Part shown: piece by piece, positions 1-7,995 of the stretch
How the letters are laid out: each line of letters opens with the position of its first letter
Numbering within the stretch: the stretch's first letter is position 1
NCBI RefSeq assembly: GCF_016862635.1
Contig: NZ_BONI01000046.1
Coordinates: 1 to 64,000 of the forward strand
Length of the DNA: 64,000 nt
From: Catellatospora coxensis
GTDB lineage: Bacteria; Actinomycetota; Actinomycetes; Mycobacteriales; Micromonosporaceae
Reading direction: 5' to 3'
Notes under the pieces: model-generated
What the model saw: only the letters and a program-made list of their open reading frames with translations
Database searches by the model: none
What the model was told of the DNA's origin: nothing
Made by a program: the position numbers and the translations under genes

Positions 1-1030
1 TCTGCGCGCTGGGCGTGGTGTCGCCGGCCAGCGTCAGCGCCTGGTCGAGCACCGCGGCGGCGTCGTACGCGGCGACCGCGAACGCCGTTGGGGAGCGCTG
101 GAACTTGGACTGGAACAACGACGAGAACGTGTGGTTGGCCAGGTTGTTGAGGTCGGCCGAGTAGTGCATCGCGGTGAAGAGCCCGCGCGCGCCTTCGCCG
201 AGCTCGTTGAGCGCGCTACCCTCGGCGACCGAACCCGGGGCGTAGATCTCGACGTCGCGGCCCGGCTTGAGCCCCGCGTCCGTCAGCGCCGCCATGAACT
301 TGACGATGTGCGCGCTCGGCAGATTGCAGAAGATCGCCCGCGGGCTCTTGGCGGCGATCTGGCCGGCGTACGACGCGTACTCCGCGGTGGTCGGCTTGAT
401 GCCGGACTTCACGACGATGGGTTCCTGCGCGCCGCCGCCGTAGACGCCGGTGAAACCGAGCATCAGCTCGGTGCCCGCCGTGCCCGGGCTGGTGATGAGG
501 CTGACCTTGCCGCTGCCGTTGCCGTAGCGCCGGCGCAGGTAGTGCGCGATGGCGAGGGCCGGCTCGTCGGACAGGAAGGAGGTGCGCCAGATGTACGGCG
601 CGCTCGGCATCTCGGCCGGGGAGGCGTGCGCGGCCAGCAGCGGCACCTTCGCCTCCTCGACCCGGTCACGCACGGCGGGCAGCAGGTCGGGGTTGGCCAC
701 GCCGACGACGGCCAGCACCTGGGCCTTGTAGAGGTTCTCCAGCGCCGCGGTGCCGGACTTGGTGGTCTCGCCCTCGTCCTCCACCTCGATGCGCACCGCG
801 CGCCCGCCGAGCTTGCCGTCGTGCAGGTCGACGTAGAGCTTGAAGCCCAGCTCCAGGTCGGCGCCGACCTCCTTGTTCGCTCCGGTGGCGGGGACGAGCA
901 GACCGATGCTGACGCCGCTGCGCTCGCTGGTCGTGCCAGCGGTCGAGCAGCCCGCGAGGCCGCCGGTCACGCCCGCAACGCCGACGCCGGTCAGCAGACC
1001 GAGCAGCCTGCGACGGTCAAGGCCGTCCAA
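1..1030 (-). CDS. ABC transporter substrate-binding lipoprotein (Leu/Ile/Val-type fold), 3'-truncated by the window
   Basis: Extracytoplasmic solute receptor for an ABC importer, anchored outside the membrane by lipidation. The reading frame runs open off the left edge of the window (at least 343 codons). The N-terminus reads LDRRRLLGLLTG with a twin-arginine-like basic cluster, then a hydrophobic stretch ending in a lipobox LAGC (Cys about residue 28). The mature part begins SIGLLVPATGANKEVGADL and continues with the 'GFKLYVD', 'VVGVANP' and 'GTAGTEL' segments typical of the amino-acid/amide-binding periplasmic family (Peripla_BP_6). The start is taken as TTG at 1030 because GGAGG sits five bases upstream; the nearby ATG is out of frame. 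The substrate cannot be read from sequence, and no permease gene is visible because the window ends. Confidence 0.85.
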   Translation of the reverse strand, partial: MDGLDRRRLLGLLTGVGVAGVTGGLAGCSTAGTTSERSGVSIGLLVPATGANKEVGADLELGFKLYVDLHDGKLGGRAVRIEVEDEGETTKSGTAALENLYKAQVLAVVGVANPDLLPAVRDRVEEAKVPLLAAHASPAEMPSAPYIWRTSFLSDEPALAIAHYLRRRYGNGSGKVSLITSPGTAGTELMLGFTGVYGGGAQEPIVVKSGIKPTTAEYASYAGQIAAKSPRAIFCNLPSAHIVKFMAALTDAGLKPGRDVEIYAPGSVAEGSALNELGEGARGLFTAMHYSADLNNLANHTFSSLFQSKFQRSPTAFAVAAYDAAAVLDQALTLAGDTTPSAQ

Positions 1031-1191
1031 TGTGTCCTCCAGAGTGACATTCGGCCGGACGCGCGTACCGAGGGGCACGGCCGTGGGGGTGTCGCCAAAC
1101 CTGTGGGCGCGCAGTCTTATGACCCACTGTGGCGTTCTACCGTGTCCTGGCACTCCCGTCAATGATCAACATAGGCCCGCGTCTCGGGATC

Positions 1192-1197
1192 TAGGAT
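1192..1197 (+). promoter_or_regulatory. candidate -10 box (TAGGAT) for bpa
   Basis: TAGGAT matches the actinobacterial TANNNT -10 pattern. Transcription would start near 1204, about 22 bases before the GTG at 1226 and upstream of its GAGGAGG ribosome site at 1214-1220. The in-frame ATG at 1196 overlaps this box, which argues against it as the start codon. No convincing -35 hexamer is visible. Confidence 0.35.
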
Positions 1198-1225
1198 GGG
1201 TGGGTTCGACGCTGAGGAGGTCGTG

Positions 1226-1756
1226 GTGAGCCAGCAGCATCCCGAGGAGAAGAGTGTCGTGGTCGTCGGTCCGGACGGTCGGCCCATCGGCACGGTCGAG
1301 GTCAACCCTGACGGCGCCACCGGGCGTGAGGAGGACCCGAGCCACCTCATCGAGCAGCCTGCCAAGGTCATGCGCATCGGCAGCATGATCAAACAGCTGC
1401 TGGAGGAGGTACGGGCGGCGCCCCTCGACGAGGCCGGCCGCCAGCGCCTGGTGGAGATCCACCGCCGCTCGATAGTCGAGCTGGAGGACGGGCTCTCCGC
1501 CGAGCTGCGCGACGAGCTGGAGCGGATCTCCGTCGACTTCACCGAGGGCGCCACCCCGTCGGAGTCCGAGCTGCGCATCGCGCAGGCGCAGCTGGTCGGC
1601 TGGCTGGAGGGCCTGTTCCACGGCATCCAGGCGGCGCTGGTGGCCCAGCAGATGGCCGCCCGCATGCAACTCGAGCAGATGCGCAACGTGCCCGCCCTGC
1701 CCCCGGGCACCCACATCGAACCCGGCAAGGCCACCTCGCCCGGCCAGTACCTCTGA
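1226..1756 (+). CDS. bpa: Bacterial proteasome activator Bpa (PafE)
   Basis: ATP-independent activator that docks on the actinobacterial 20S proteasome and feeds it unfolded substrates; cytoplasmic. About 176 residues, usual for the family. The C-terminus is GQYL, the docking tail whose penultimate Tyr inserts into the alpha-ring pockets of the proteasome. The middle part (about residues 40-145) is helical and rich in Leu/Glu/Arg, including 'MIKQLLEEVRAAPLDEAGRQ' and 'AQLVGWLEGLFHGIQAAL', consistent with the four-helix bundle of the oligomeric ring. Start chosen at GTG 1226, five bases after GAGGAGG; an upstream in-frame ATG at 1196 has no ribosome site and overlaps a -10-like box. It converges with the HAD gene across a shared hairpin. 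Proteasome genes themselves are not in this window. Confidence 0.88.
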   Translation: MSQQHPEEKSVVVVGPDGRPIGTVEVNPDGATGREEDPSHLIEQPAKVMRIGSMIKQLLEEVRAAPLDEAGRQRLVEIHRRSIVELEDGLSAELRDELERISVDFTEGATPSESELRIAQAQLVGWLEGLFHGIQAALVAQQMAARMQLEQMRNVPALPPGTHIEPGKATSPGQYL

Positions 1757-1766
1757 CCTCATCACC

Positions 1767-1795
1767 CCCACCGCTCGCCCAGGGCGAGCGGTGGG
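1767..1795. terminator. bidirectional terminator hairpin between bpa and the HAD gene
   Basis: Perfect 14-bp inverted repeat (1767-1780 with 1782-1795) lying between two convergent genes. It ends one base before the stop codon of the minus-strand HAD gene. There is no T-run, as is common for high-GC actinomycetes. Confidence 0.75.
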
Positions 1796-2701
1796 TCAGG
1801 GTTCGCGTTTGAGGAGTTCGTCGAGGTAGACGGCTACGCCGTCGCGGTCGTTGGAGAGGGTGACCTCGTCGGCCAGGGCGAGGATCTCGGGGTGCGCGTT
1901 GGCGACCGCCACCCGGTGGCCCGCCCACTCGAACATCGGGATGTCGTTGGGCATGTCCCCGAAGACCAGCACGTCGGCCGGGTCGATGCCCAGCTCCGCG
2001 GCGACCACGGCCAGCCCGGTCGCCTTGTCGACGCCGGGCGGGGTCACCTCCACCCAGCCCAGCCCGGAGTGCGTGAACGCGGCCACCTCGGGGGCGACCA
2101 GACCCCGCGCCGTACGCAGCAGCGTGTCGGCATCCGTGTCATCGGTCTTCACGAACGCCTTGATCACGTCGTAGCAGAGCGATTCCTCGCGCGGCCGGAA
2201 CTTCAGGTCATCCGGGTACGGCCAGTCGTCCACGTCGTCGCCCCACAGCGGGGCGCGCTGCGTGTCCAGGACTTCGACCAGCAGTTTCACCCGCCCGAGC
2301 CGGTTCTCCAGGGCATCGACCAGGCCCGCCACCACCGGGCCGGGCAGCCGCGCGTCGCGCAGCACCCGCGGCGCGGACGGGTCGCGCAGGTCCAGCACCC
2401 GCCCGCCGCCGCCCAGCACGAGCAGGTCGGCGTGCGGCAGGTCGATCCGGCTCAGCTCCTCCAGCCGGGGGCCGCGGCCGGTGGCGCCCACGATGGGCAC
2501 CCCGGCCGCGCGCACCCGGTCGAAGACCGCGTGGGTGAAGCCGCTGACGGTCTCATCCGACCGGACGACGGTGCCGTCCAGGTCGGTGGCGACGAGTTTG
2601 GGCAGCCCGCGCAGCCGTACCCCGTCGTTGCGCAGCTCGGACCGGTCGGCCGCGTCTCGTTCCGGCACCTCGACGTGCCCCGTCCCCCCGTGGTCGGGCA
2701 C
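1796..2701 (-). CDS. HAD-superfamily (Cof-type) phosphatase
   Basis: Cytoplasmic Mg-dependent phosphatase of the HAD IIB/Cof group, which usually acts on sugar phosphates or related small phosphates; the true substrate is unknown. Motif I with the nucleophile is LVATDLDGTVV (first Asp about residue 40), motif II is 'IVGATGRG', and the C-terminal motif IV 'VLVFGDMPNDIPMFEWAG' supplies the metal-binding acids. The cap domain lies between about residues 100 and 220. About 301 residues from GTG 2701, which is five bases after the serS stop and suggests translational coupling; no strong ribosome site is visible and a later GTG is possible. The stop abuts the bidirectional terminator shared with bpa. 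Confidence 0.85.
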   Translation of the reverse strand: MPDHGGTGHVEVPERDAADRSELRNDGVRLRGLPKLVATDLDGTVVRSDETVSGFTHAVFDRVRAAGVPIVGATGRGPRLEELSRIDLPHADLLVLGGGGRVLDLRDPSAPRVLRDARLPGPVVAGLVDALENRLGRVKLLVEVLDTQRAPLWGDDVDDWPYPDDLKFRPREESLCYDVIKAFVKTDDTDADTLLRTARGLVAPEVAAFTHSGLGWVEVTPPGVDKATGLAVVAAELGIDPADVLVFGDMPNDIPMFEWAGHRVAVANAHPEILALADEVTLSNDRDGVAVYLDELLKREP

Positions 2702-2706
2702 GCCGC

Positions 2707-3978
2707 TCAGGACCCTGCCTTGGCGGGCTCCAGCACGTCGCGGCCGCCCACGAACGGCTGCAGCGCCTTGGGCACCCGCACCGAGCCGTCCGGCTGCTGG
2801 TGCTGCTCCAGGAGCGCCACGAGCATGCGTGTGGTGGCCAGCGTGCCGTTGAGCGTCGCCACGGTCTGGGTCTTGCCGTCGGCGTCGCGGAACCGGGTGT
2901 TCAGCCGCCGGGCCTGGAACGTGGTGCAGTTCGAGGTCGAGGTGACCTCCATGTACCGGTTCTGGGTGGGCAGCCACGCCTCGCAGTCGAACTTGCGCGC
3001 CGCCGACGAGCCGAGGTCGCCCGCCGCCACGTCGATCACCCGGTAGGCCAGCTCCAGCTTGCCGAGCATCTCCTCCTCCCACGCCAGCAGGCGCAGGTGC
3101 TCCTCGGCCGCGTCGGCCGGGTCGCAGTACGAGAACATCTCGACCTTGTCGAACTGGTGCACCCGGATGATGCCGCGGGTGTCCTTGCCGTACGAGCCGG
3201 CCTCCCGGCGGAAGCAGCTCGACCAGCCGGCGTAGCGCAGCGGCCCGTCGCCCAGGTTCAGGATCTCGTCCTTGTGGTACGCCGCCAGCGGCACCTCGCT
3301 CGTGCCGACCAGGTACAGGTCGTCGGCGGGCAGGTGGTAGACCTCGGCGGCGTGCGAGCCGAGGAAACCGGTGCCCTCCATCGACTCCGGCTTGACCAGC
3401 ACCGGCGGGATCATCGGGGTGAACCCGGCCTCCACCGACTGCCACAGGCCCATCTGCAGCAGGCCGAGCTGCAGCAGCGCACCGACGCCGGTCATGTAGT
3501 AGAAGCGGGCGCCCGACACCTTCGCGCCGCGCTCGGTGTCGATCGCGCCGAGCAGCTCGCCCAGCGCCAGGTGGTCGCGCGGGTTGTCGAACACCGGGCG
3601 CTCGCCGACCTCGCGCAGCACGACGTAGTCGTCCTCGCCGCCGCCGGGCGCGCCGTCCTGCACCACGTTCGCGATCGCGAACTGCGCGGCCCGCAGCACC
3701 TGCTCGGCCTCGTTGACCGCGGCCTCGGCCGCCTTCACCTCGGCGGCGAGGTCCTTGGTCCGGGCCAGCAGCGCGGCCTTCTCGTCCCCGGTCGCCTTCG
3801 GCATCAACTTGCCGAGCTGCTTCTGCTCACCGCGCAGCGCCTCGAAGGACGCCACCGCGGACCGCCGCGACTCGTCGGCGCGCAGCAGGTCGTCGACGGC
3901 GTCGACGGAGTCGCCGCGCAGGCGCTGGCTGGCTCGTACGGCTTCGGGGTCCTCGCGGAGCAGACGCAGATCAATCAC
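2707..3978 (-). CDS. serS: Seryl-tRNA synthetase
   Basis: Charges tRNA-Ser (and tRNA-Sec where present) with serine in the cytoplasm. 423 residues, normal length for a bacterial enzyme. The N-terminal 110 residues form the long antiparallel coiled-coil arm ('[20 protein letters not shown]', '[19 protein letters not shown]') that binds the tRNA long variable arm. The class II catalytic core follows: motif 2 '[20 protein letters not shown]' and motif 3 '[17 protein letters not shown]'. '[15 protein letters not shown]' is the serine/ATP pocket segment. It begins with ATG and is followed at five bases by the HAD gene. The gene order next to pheA and a minimal metallopeptidase resembles that around M. 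tuberculosis Rv3834c. Confidence 0.97.
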   Translation of the reverse strand: MIDLRLLREDPEAVRASQRLRGDSVDAVDDLLRADESRRSAVASFEALRGEQKQLGKLMPKATGDEKAALLARTKDLAAEVKAAEAAVNEAEQVLRAAQFAIANVVQDGAPGGGEDDYVVLREVGERPVFDNPRDHLALGELLGAIDTERGAKVSGARFYYMTGVGALLQLGLLQMGLWQSVEAGFTPMIPPVLVKPESMEGTGFLGSHAAEVYHLPADDLYLVGTSEVPLAAYHKDEILNLGDGPLRYAGWSSCFRREAGSYGKDTRGIIRVHQFDKVEMFSYCDPADAAEEHLRLLAWEEEMLGKLELAYRVIDVAAGDLGSSAARKFDCEAWLPTQNRYMEVTSTSNCTTFQARRLNTRFRDADGKTQTVATLNGTLATTRMLVALLEQHQQPDGSVRVPKALQPFVGGRDVLEPAKAGS

Positions 3979-4015
3979 GTCGAAAAGCGTACCGGCACAC
4001 GTTCGGAGCTTCGCG

Positions 4016-4684
4016 TCAGTATTGCCGTATGAACGGCGCGGCGGTGGTGACCGTCAGATCGATGTCGCCCGACTCGTAGTCGTCGGACTCGTCGCCGTCG
4101 TCGGCGGCCGCGTGCCGGCCGCGTGCCGTTTCGGGCTCCTGCCGGTGCGCGGACAGCATCGCGAGCCCCAGCAGGACCACCGCCGCGAGCGCCGCCCACA
4201 TGCCGCGGCCGGGGCTGGAGCTGAAGCGGGACAGCAGCTCGGTGTTCATGAAGCCGCCGAACACGCGTGGCAGCTCACTGGTCGTGCTCAGCACGCTCGC
4301 CGCGGCCGCCAGCACCACGAGCAGCACCGCCGAGGTGCCGAGCGCGGCCAGCCGCGCGGTCGACCGGGCCGCGGCCGGCCCGAACAGCGCCACCGCGGTC
4401 GCCGCCGCCACCAGCATCAGGCCCGACAGGTACGGCGTGCCGCCGGTGGTCGACCAGACCGAGCTGGTCACCTGCGGGATGCTGGCGAAGTACTCGTCGC
4501 CGGACCGGGTGGTGTCGATGATCTGCCACTCCCCGATCAGCGACGCGATCGCCGCGGCGCCCGCCAGCACGACGAGCCCTGTCGTCAGCCGGGAGTCCGT
4601 CGTCATCGCACGCCAGCCGGGGCGGCGGCGTTCCGCGACGGCCGTCTCCGGCCCGAACTCCACCACATCGAGGTCCTCGGACAT
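4016..4684 (-). CDS. Four-helix integral membrane protein of unknown function
   Basis: 222 residues. A short acidic cytoplasmic N-terminus (about 30 residues) is followed by four hydrophobic segments at about residues 33-52, 86-106, 112-134 and 160-178, then a hydrophilic acidic tail '[16 protein letters not shown]' ending near 'FIRQY'. A loop of about 30 residues between helices 1 and 2 contains '[11 protein letters not shown]' and is probably extracellular. I do not recognise the family. It sits 37 bases upstream of serS on the same strand and could be transcribed with it; a strong terminator at 4710-4742 separates it from the AIM24 gene. Confidence 0.7.
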   Translation of the reverse strand: MSEDLDVVEFGPETAVAERRRPGWRAMTTDSRLTTGLVVLAGAAAIASLIGEWQIIDTTRSGDEYFASIPQVTSSVWSTTGGTPYLSGLMLVAAATAVALFGPAAARSTARLAALGTSAVLLVVLAAAASVLSTTSELPRVFGGFMNTELLSRFSSSPGRGMWAALAAVVLLGLAMLSAHRQEPETARGRHAAADDGDESDDYESGDIDLTVTTAAPFIRQY

Positions 4685-4709
4685 GGGCGCATCATCCCAT
4701 GTACGGCTG

Positions 4710-4742
4710 AAAAAACAGGCCCCTCCACGGGGGAGGGGCCTG
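4710..4742 (-). terminator. intrinsic terminator of the AIM24-family gene
   Basis: 11-bp perfect stem (4716-4726 with 4732-4742), five-base loop, followed on the minus strand by six T residues (4715-4710). It lies 24 bases after the stop codon of the AIM24-type gene and is one of the few hairpin-plus-U-tract terminators in the window. Confidence 0.85.
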
Positions 4743-4765
4743 CCGTCATCGGACCTGCGCCGGGG

Positions 4766-5500
4766 TCACTGGCCGAGCAGGCCGCCCAGCAGCCCGCCCT
4801 GCTGCTGCTGGCCGCCGCTGCCGCCGGCGATGCCCGCCGGGGGCTCCTCGGACGGTTGCACCACGACGAAGCCCTGGCCCTGGAAGCTCATGGTGAAGGC
4901 CTCACCGGTGCTGCGGCCCAGCAGGGTGCCGATGCCCAGCTGCTCGGCGCGGTGGTAGCCGGTCTGCAGGTTGGCCGACCAGCAGATCGCCGCCTGGGGG
5001 TCGGCGTAGGTGGGCTGGTCCACGGTCAGCACGACCGGGGTGCCCTTGGTGGTGATGGCGATCCGGCCCTGGCCCGAGAAGACGCAGTTGAACAGGCCGG
5101 CCGCGGAGAACATGCCCATGCCCTGGACCATCTTGATGTCGTAGTTCAGCGACGACTCGAAGGCCAGCACGTTGGTGCCGTTGACGCTGAGGTGGTCACC
5201 GGGGCCCAGGTCGATCAGGTGCACGTCGGCGGCCCGGTCGGCCAGGAACACGTCACCACGGCCGGAAAGCTTCATCAGCGGGATGCCCTCACCGGTGAGC
5301 TTGCTCTTGAGCCACTTGGCCGCGCCACCGGAACCCAGCGCCTGGAACTGCACCTGGCCCTGGTAGGCAACCATCGCGCCGGTGCGTGCCATGACCTCGC
5401 CGTTGAGCTCGATCTTCAGCATCTTCGAGTTCTGCAGCGTCAGACCGGGAGTCGCGGACTCCTTCTCCAGGTTCTCGGCAGCGAAGAGTGCGCTCTGCAT
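4766..5500 (-). CDS. AIM24 family protein (DUF124/TIM24 fold)
   Basis: Beta-rich protein of the AIM24 family, whose mitochondrial members affect inner-membrane architecture; bacterial roles are not established. About 244 residues. Family features are 'MLKIELNGEVMARTGAMVAY', 'RGDVFLADRAADVHLIDLGP', 'VNGTNVLAFESSLNYDIK' and 'GLFNCVFSGQGRIAITTKGTP'. The C-terminus is a low-complexity Gly/Gln/Leu tail (GGQQQQGGLLGGLLGQ). Start chosen at ATG 5500, which follows GGAGG at normal spacing; the frame stays open further upstream to 5593 but without a ribosome site. It has its own terminator downstream and appears monocistronic. Confidence 0.82.
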   Translation of the reverse strand: MQSALFAAENLEKESATPGLTLQNSKMLKIELNGEVMARTGAMVAYQGQVQFQALGSGGAAKWLKSKLTGEGIPLMKLSGRGDVFLADRAADVHLIDLGPGDHLSVNGTNVLAFESSLNYDIKMVQGMGMFSAAGLFNCVFSGQGRIAITTKGTPVVLTVDQPTYADPQAAICWSANLQTGYHRAEQLGIGTLLGRSTGEAFTMSFQGQGFVVVQPSEEPPAGIAGGSGGQQQQGGLLGGLLGQ

Positions 5501-5631
5501 GTCGTCATCCTCCATACAAACGGGGGCGGAGAAACGCACCGAGCGTAGTTGACCTGCACAAGTATGAAAGTCGGCTTCGTGACTCAGTGGCAAAGGTCAG
5601 GGTGAAGATCGGGGAAACCCGCGGGGGTTTC

Positions 5632-5985
5632 TCAGCCCCAGCCCAGCTCGTGCAGGCGGTCGTCGTCGATGCCGAAGTGGTGGGCGATCTCGTGCACCAC
5701 GGTGACCGCCACCTCCTCGACGACGTCGTCGTCGGTGTCGCAGATGCGCAGGATCGGATGCCGGTAGATGGTGATCCGGTCGGGCAGCACCCCGGCATAG
5801 TCCCAGCCGCGGGCGGTGAGCGCGTGGCCCTCGTACAGGCCGAGCAGCTCGGGCTCGCCCGGCGGCGACTCGTCCTCCACCAGGATGACGACGTTGCGCA
5901 TCAGGTTGAGCAGCTCCTGCGGGACCTCGTCGAGGGCGTCGGCGACCAGCTCCTCGAAGCGTTCCCGGCTCATCTCGACGGCCAT
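5632..5985 (-). CDS. Minimal MMP-like metallopeptidase (zincin) family protein
   Basis: 117-residue protein carrying the zinc-protease motif HEIAHHFGIDDDRLHELGW near its C-terminus: HExxH plus a downstream acidic/His segment characteristic of the small actinobacterial 'metallopeptidase family' proteins. Upstream segments 'MSRERFEELVADALDEVPQE' and 'PELLGLYEGHALT' are also typical. Likely cytoplasmic; no signal peptide. It starts three bases after the pheA stop and is presumably co-transcribed with it. A homologue lies near serS and pheA in M. tuberculosis. Proteolytic activity is inferred from the motif only. Confidence 0.85.
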   Translation of the reverse strand: MAVEMSRERFEELVADALDEVPQELLNLMRNVVILVEDESPPGEPELLGLYEGHALTARGWDYAGVLPDRITIYRHPILRICDTDDDVVEEVAVTVVHEIAHHFGIDDDRLHELGWG

Positions 5986-5988
5986 GGC

Positions 5989-6945
5989 TCAGGACAGCTC
6001 GCCCCGGCGCAGCCGGCCCAGCCAGGCGGCGGCGTCGGTGTAGTCCGGGTCGGACAGTCCCGGCGGCGGCGGCACCGGCCGCTCCGGCGCCGAGCCGGGC
6101 AGACCGGCCCGGGGGTACGAGCCGAGGAAGCGCACCCCGGCGCAGATGCGGCGCAGGCCCTGCAGCGCCTCGCCGACCCGCGCCTCGGCGACGTGGCCGG
6201 TGCAGTCGAGGAAGAAGACGTACCGGCCGAGCCGCTCGCCGGTGGGGCGGGACTCGATCCGGGTCAGGTTCACGCCGCGTACGGCCAGCTCGGTGAGCAC
6301 GGCGAGCAGCGCCCCGACCCGGTCGTGGGAGATCCAGACGGCCAGCGAGGTGAGGTCGTTGCCGGTCGGCTCGGGCGGGGTGCCCGGCCGCGACAGCAGC
6401 ACGAAACGCGTCGCGGCGTCCGGGTGATCGGCGATCTTGTCCGCTAGCTGGAGCAGGCCGAAGCGCTGGATGGCGATCGGGGCGCAGATCGCGGCGTCGA
6501 AGTCGCCCGCGGCGACCCCGGCCGCGGCGGCCCCGTTGGACAGCACGTCGACCACGGTCGCGTCCGGCGCGTACGCCCGCAGCCAGCCCCGGCACTGCGT
6601 GGACGCCTGCGGGTGCGCCGCGATCGAGCGCACGCCGGCCAGCGTGGTGCCGGAGCGGACGGCCAGCACGAACTCCACCGGGATGACCACCTCGCGGGTG
6701 ATCACCAGCGGGTCGCCGTCGACCAGCTCGTCCAGCGTCACGCCGACGGCGCCGCCGATCGAGTTCTCCCACGGGACCAGCGCCGCGTCGGCGTCGCCGG
6801 CCCGCACGGCCTCCAGCGCCTCGGGCACGCTGCGGGCGGGCGTCCGGATGCCTCTCCCGGCGGCCGGAATGGTGAGCAGCGCCTGCTCGGCGAAGGTGCT
6901 CTCCGGACCGAGGTAGACGAAACGGGTGGGCGGAACTCCAGGCAT
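5989..6945 (-). CDS. pheA: Prephenate dehydratase
   Basis: Converts prephenate to phenylpyruvate in phenylalanine biosynthesis. About 318 residues. The PDT domain (about residues 5-185) opens with 'FVYLGPESTFAEQALL' and includes 'LVPWENSIGGAVGVTLDELV' and the catalytic Thr-Arg-Phe in 'DAATRFVLLSRP'. The ACT regulatory domain (about 195-270) has 'HDRVGALLAVLTELAVRGVN' followed by 'LTRIESRP', the phenylalanine-binding signature, so feedback inhibition by Phe is expected. A Pro-rich tail follows. Start chosen at ATG 6945 by comparison with family length; in-frame ATGs at 6963 and 6990 are alternatives. Just upstream of the small metallopeptidase gene. Confidence 0.95.
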   Translation of the reverse strand: MPGVPPTRFVYLGPESTFAEQALLTIPAAGRGIRTPARSVPEALEAVRAGDADAALVPWENSIGGAVGVTLDELVDGDPLVITREVVIPVEFVLAVRSGTTLAGVRSIAAHPQASTQCRGWLRAYAPDATVVDVLSNGAAAAGVAAGDFDAAICAPIAIQRFGLLQLADKIADHPDAATRFVLLSRPGTPPEPTGNDLTSLAVWISHDRVGALLAVLTELAVRGVNLTRIESRPTGERLGRYVFFLDCTGHVAEARVGEALQGLRRICAGVRFLGSYPRAGLPGSAPERPVPPPPGLSDPDYTDAAAWLGRLRRGELS

Positions 6946-7002
6946 ACCGACGAGCCTAGTCATTGGTGGCCGCCTTCGCGGCCACGGCATGCGGCCACGG
7001 CG

Positions 7003-7524
7003 TCAGCAGCCGGCCGTGATGCGGATGCCGGGTGGGGCGAAGTTGCGCACCTCGACGGTGCAGATGTCGGTGCCGGCGGTGACCAGGTCGAGCGAGGTCG
7101 GCACGCCCTTGGTGACGACCTGCAGGGGTTCCCGGCCCGGCACGGTGAGCACGGTGTACTGCCAGGTTCCGGCGCAGACCGGGGGCCTGGTCACGGTGAC
7201 CGTGCCCGAGCCGGGCAGGATCGACGACTTGCGGCGCACCGCGGCGATGATCTGGTCGCCGCCGGGGCGGCCCTGGCAGTCGGTGACGGTCAGCTCGGGG
7301 AAGGGGCCGGGGCTGCTGGGCGGGGCCGACGGCGGCAGGCTGAAGCTGGGCGGCAGCGTCACCGCACTGGGTGACACGGACGGCTGCGGCACGGTGCCGC
7401 CGGGCTTGGGCTGCAGCTCGGGTGGAACTCCGCAGCCACCGAGCAGAGCCGCGCCGGCCAGGCACGCGGTGGCGAGCGGGAGGGCCCGGTTGGACGGACG
7501 GGTTGGACGCAGGGGCATGGGCAA
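7003..7524 (-). CDS. Secreted lipoprotein of unknown function
   Basis: 173 residues. N-terminal signal with basic residues, a hydrophobic core 'LPLATACLAGAALLGGC' and lipobox LGGC, then a Pro/Ser-rich linker of about 40 residues, then a small domain (about residues 75-173) with 'ELTVTDCQGRPGGDQIIAAV', 'PPVCAGTWQYTVLTVPG' and 'DICTVEVRNFAPPGIRITAGC'. The four Cys residues of the domain could form two disulfides. Not a family I recognise. It precedes pheA on the same strand with a gap of about 57 bases. Confidence 0.75.
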   Translation of the reverse strand: MPMPLRPTRPSNRALPLATACLAGAALLGGCGVPPELQPKPGGTVPQPSVSPSAVTLPPSFSLPPSAPPSSPGPFPELTVTDCQGRPGGDQIIAAVRRKSSILPGSGTVTVTRPPVCAGTWQYTVLTVPGREPLQVVTKGVPTSLDLVTAGTDICTVEVRNFAPPGIRITAGC

Positions 7525-7555
7525 CGAGACTAGCGCGCGGTCGCCCTACCCGCGG

Positions 7556-7984
7556 TCATACCGCCGCGAAGAAGCTGAGTGAGCCGACGACCTGACCGCC
7601 CTGCCACAGCGGGGTGGCGACGGCGTCGAGGGTTCGGCTTGGCGTGTCCTGGGGCCCGCGCACGCGCAGCAGGCCGCGTGCGGGCCGCTTGGAGGTGAGC
7701 GCGAGCAGTGGGGGGATCTGCTCGCGCTCTGCTTCACCCAGCTCGTTTCCGGCGGCGGTGAAGTCGATCAGGCACAGGACCTCGCGTACGTCCCGCCCGG
7801 CCAGCTCGGTGTGGTGCTCCACGGAGAGCAGCCGGACCCAGGACGAGGAGGCGGCGACGATCAAGCCTTTGGCGTCGATGACCAAACACGACTCCTCGGC
7901 CGAGGAAACCGGGACCGACCAGCTGTGCAGCGGGTCGACGGCGATCGGCTCCAACGGGGAGAGGGAGAGCTCGATGTGGGTCAT
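7556..7984 (-). CDS. Small PAS-fold-like protein
   Basis: 142 residues, no signal peptide or membrane segment. The segment 'CLVIDAKGLIVAASSSWVRL' followed by 'LAGRDVREVLCLIDF' resembles the start of a PAS domain, where a protein reflects on a cofactor or ligand, and 'LDAVATPLWQGGQVVGSLSF' fits the final beta-strands. There is no attached output domain, so it may act by partner binding. It lies 11 bases downstream of the NERD-like gene and is probably in the same transcript. The PAS assignment rests on pattern only. Confidence 0.6.
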   Translation of the reverse strand: MTHIELSLSPLEPIAVDPLHSWSVPVSSAEESCLVIDAKGLIVAASSSWVRLLSVEHHTELAGRDVREVLCLIDFTAAGNELGEAEREQIPPLLALTSKRPARGLLRVRGPQDTPSRTLDAVATPLWQGGQVVGSLSFFAAV

Positions 7985-7995
7985 CGCTGCTCACG

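Noticed and set aside
131-1165. 344-codon plus-strand frame at the left end
   Set aside because: Antisense of the substrate-binding lipoprotein gene, whose minus-strand frame has a signal peptide, lipobox and family motifs.
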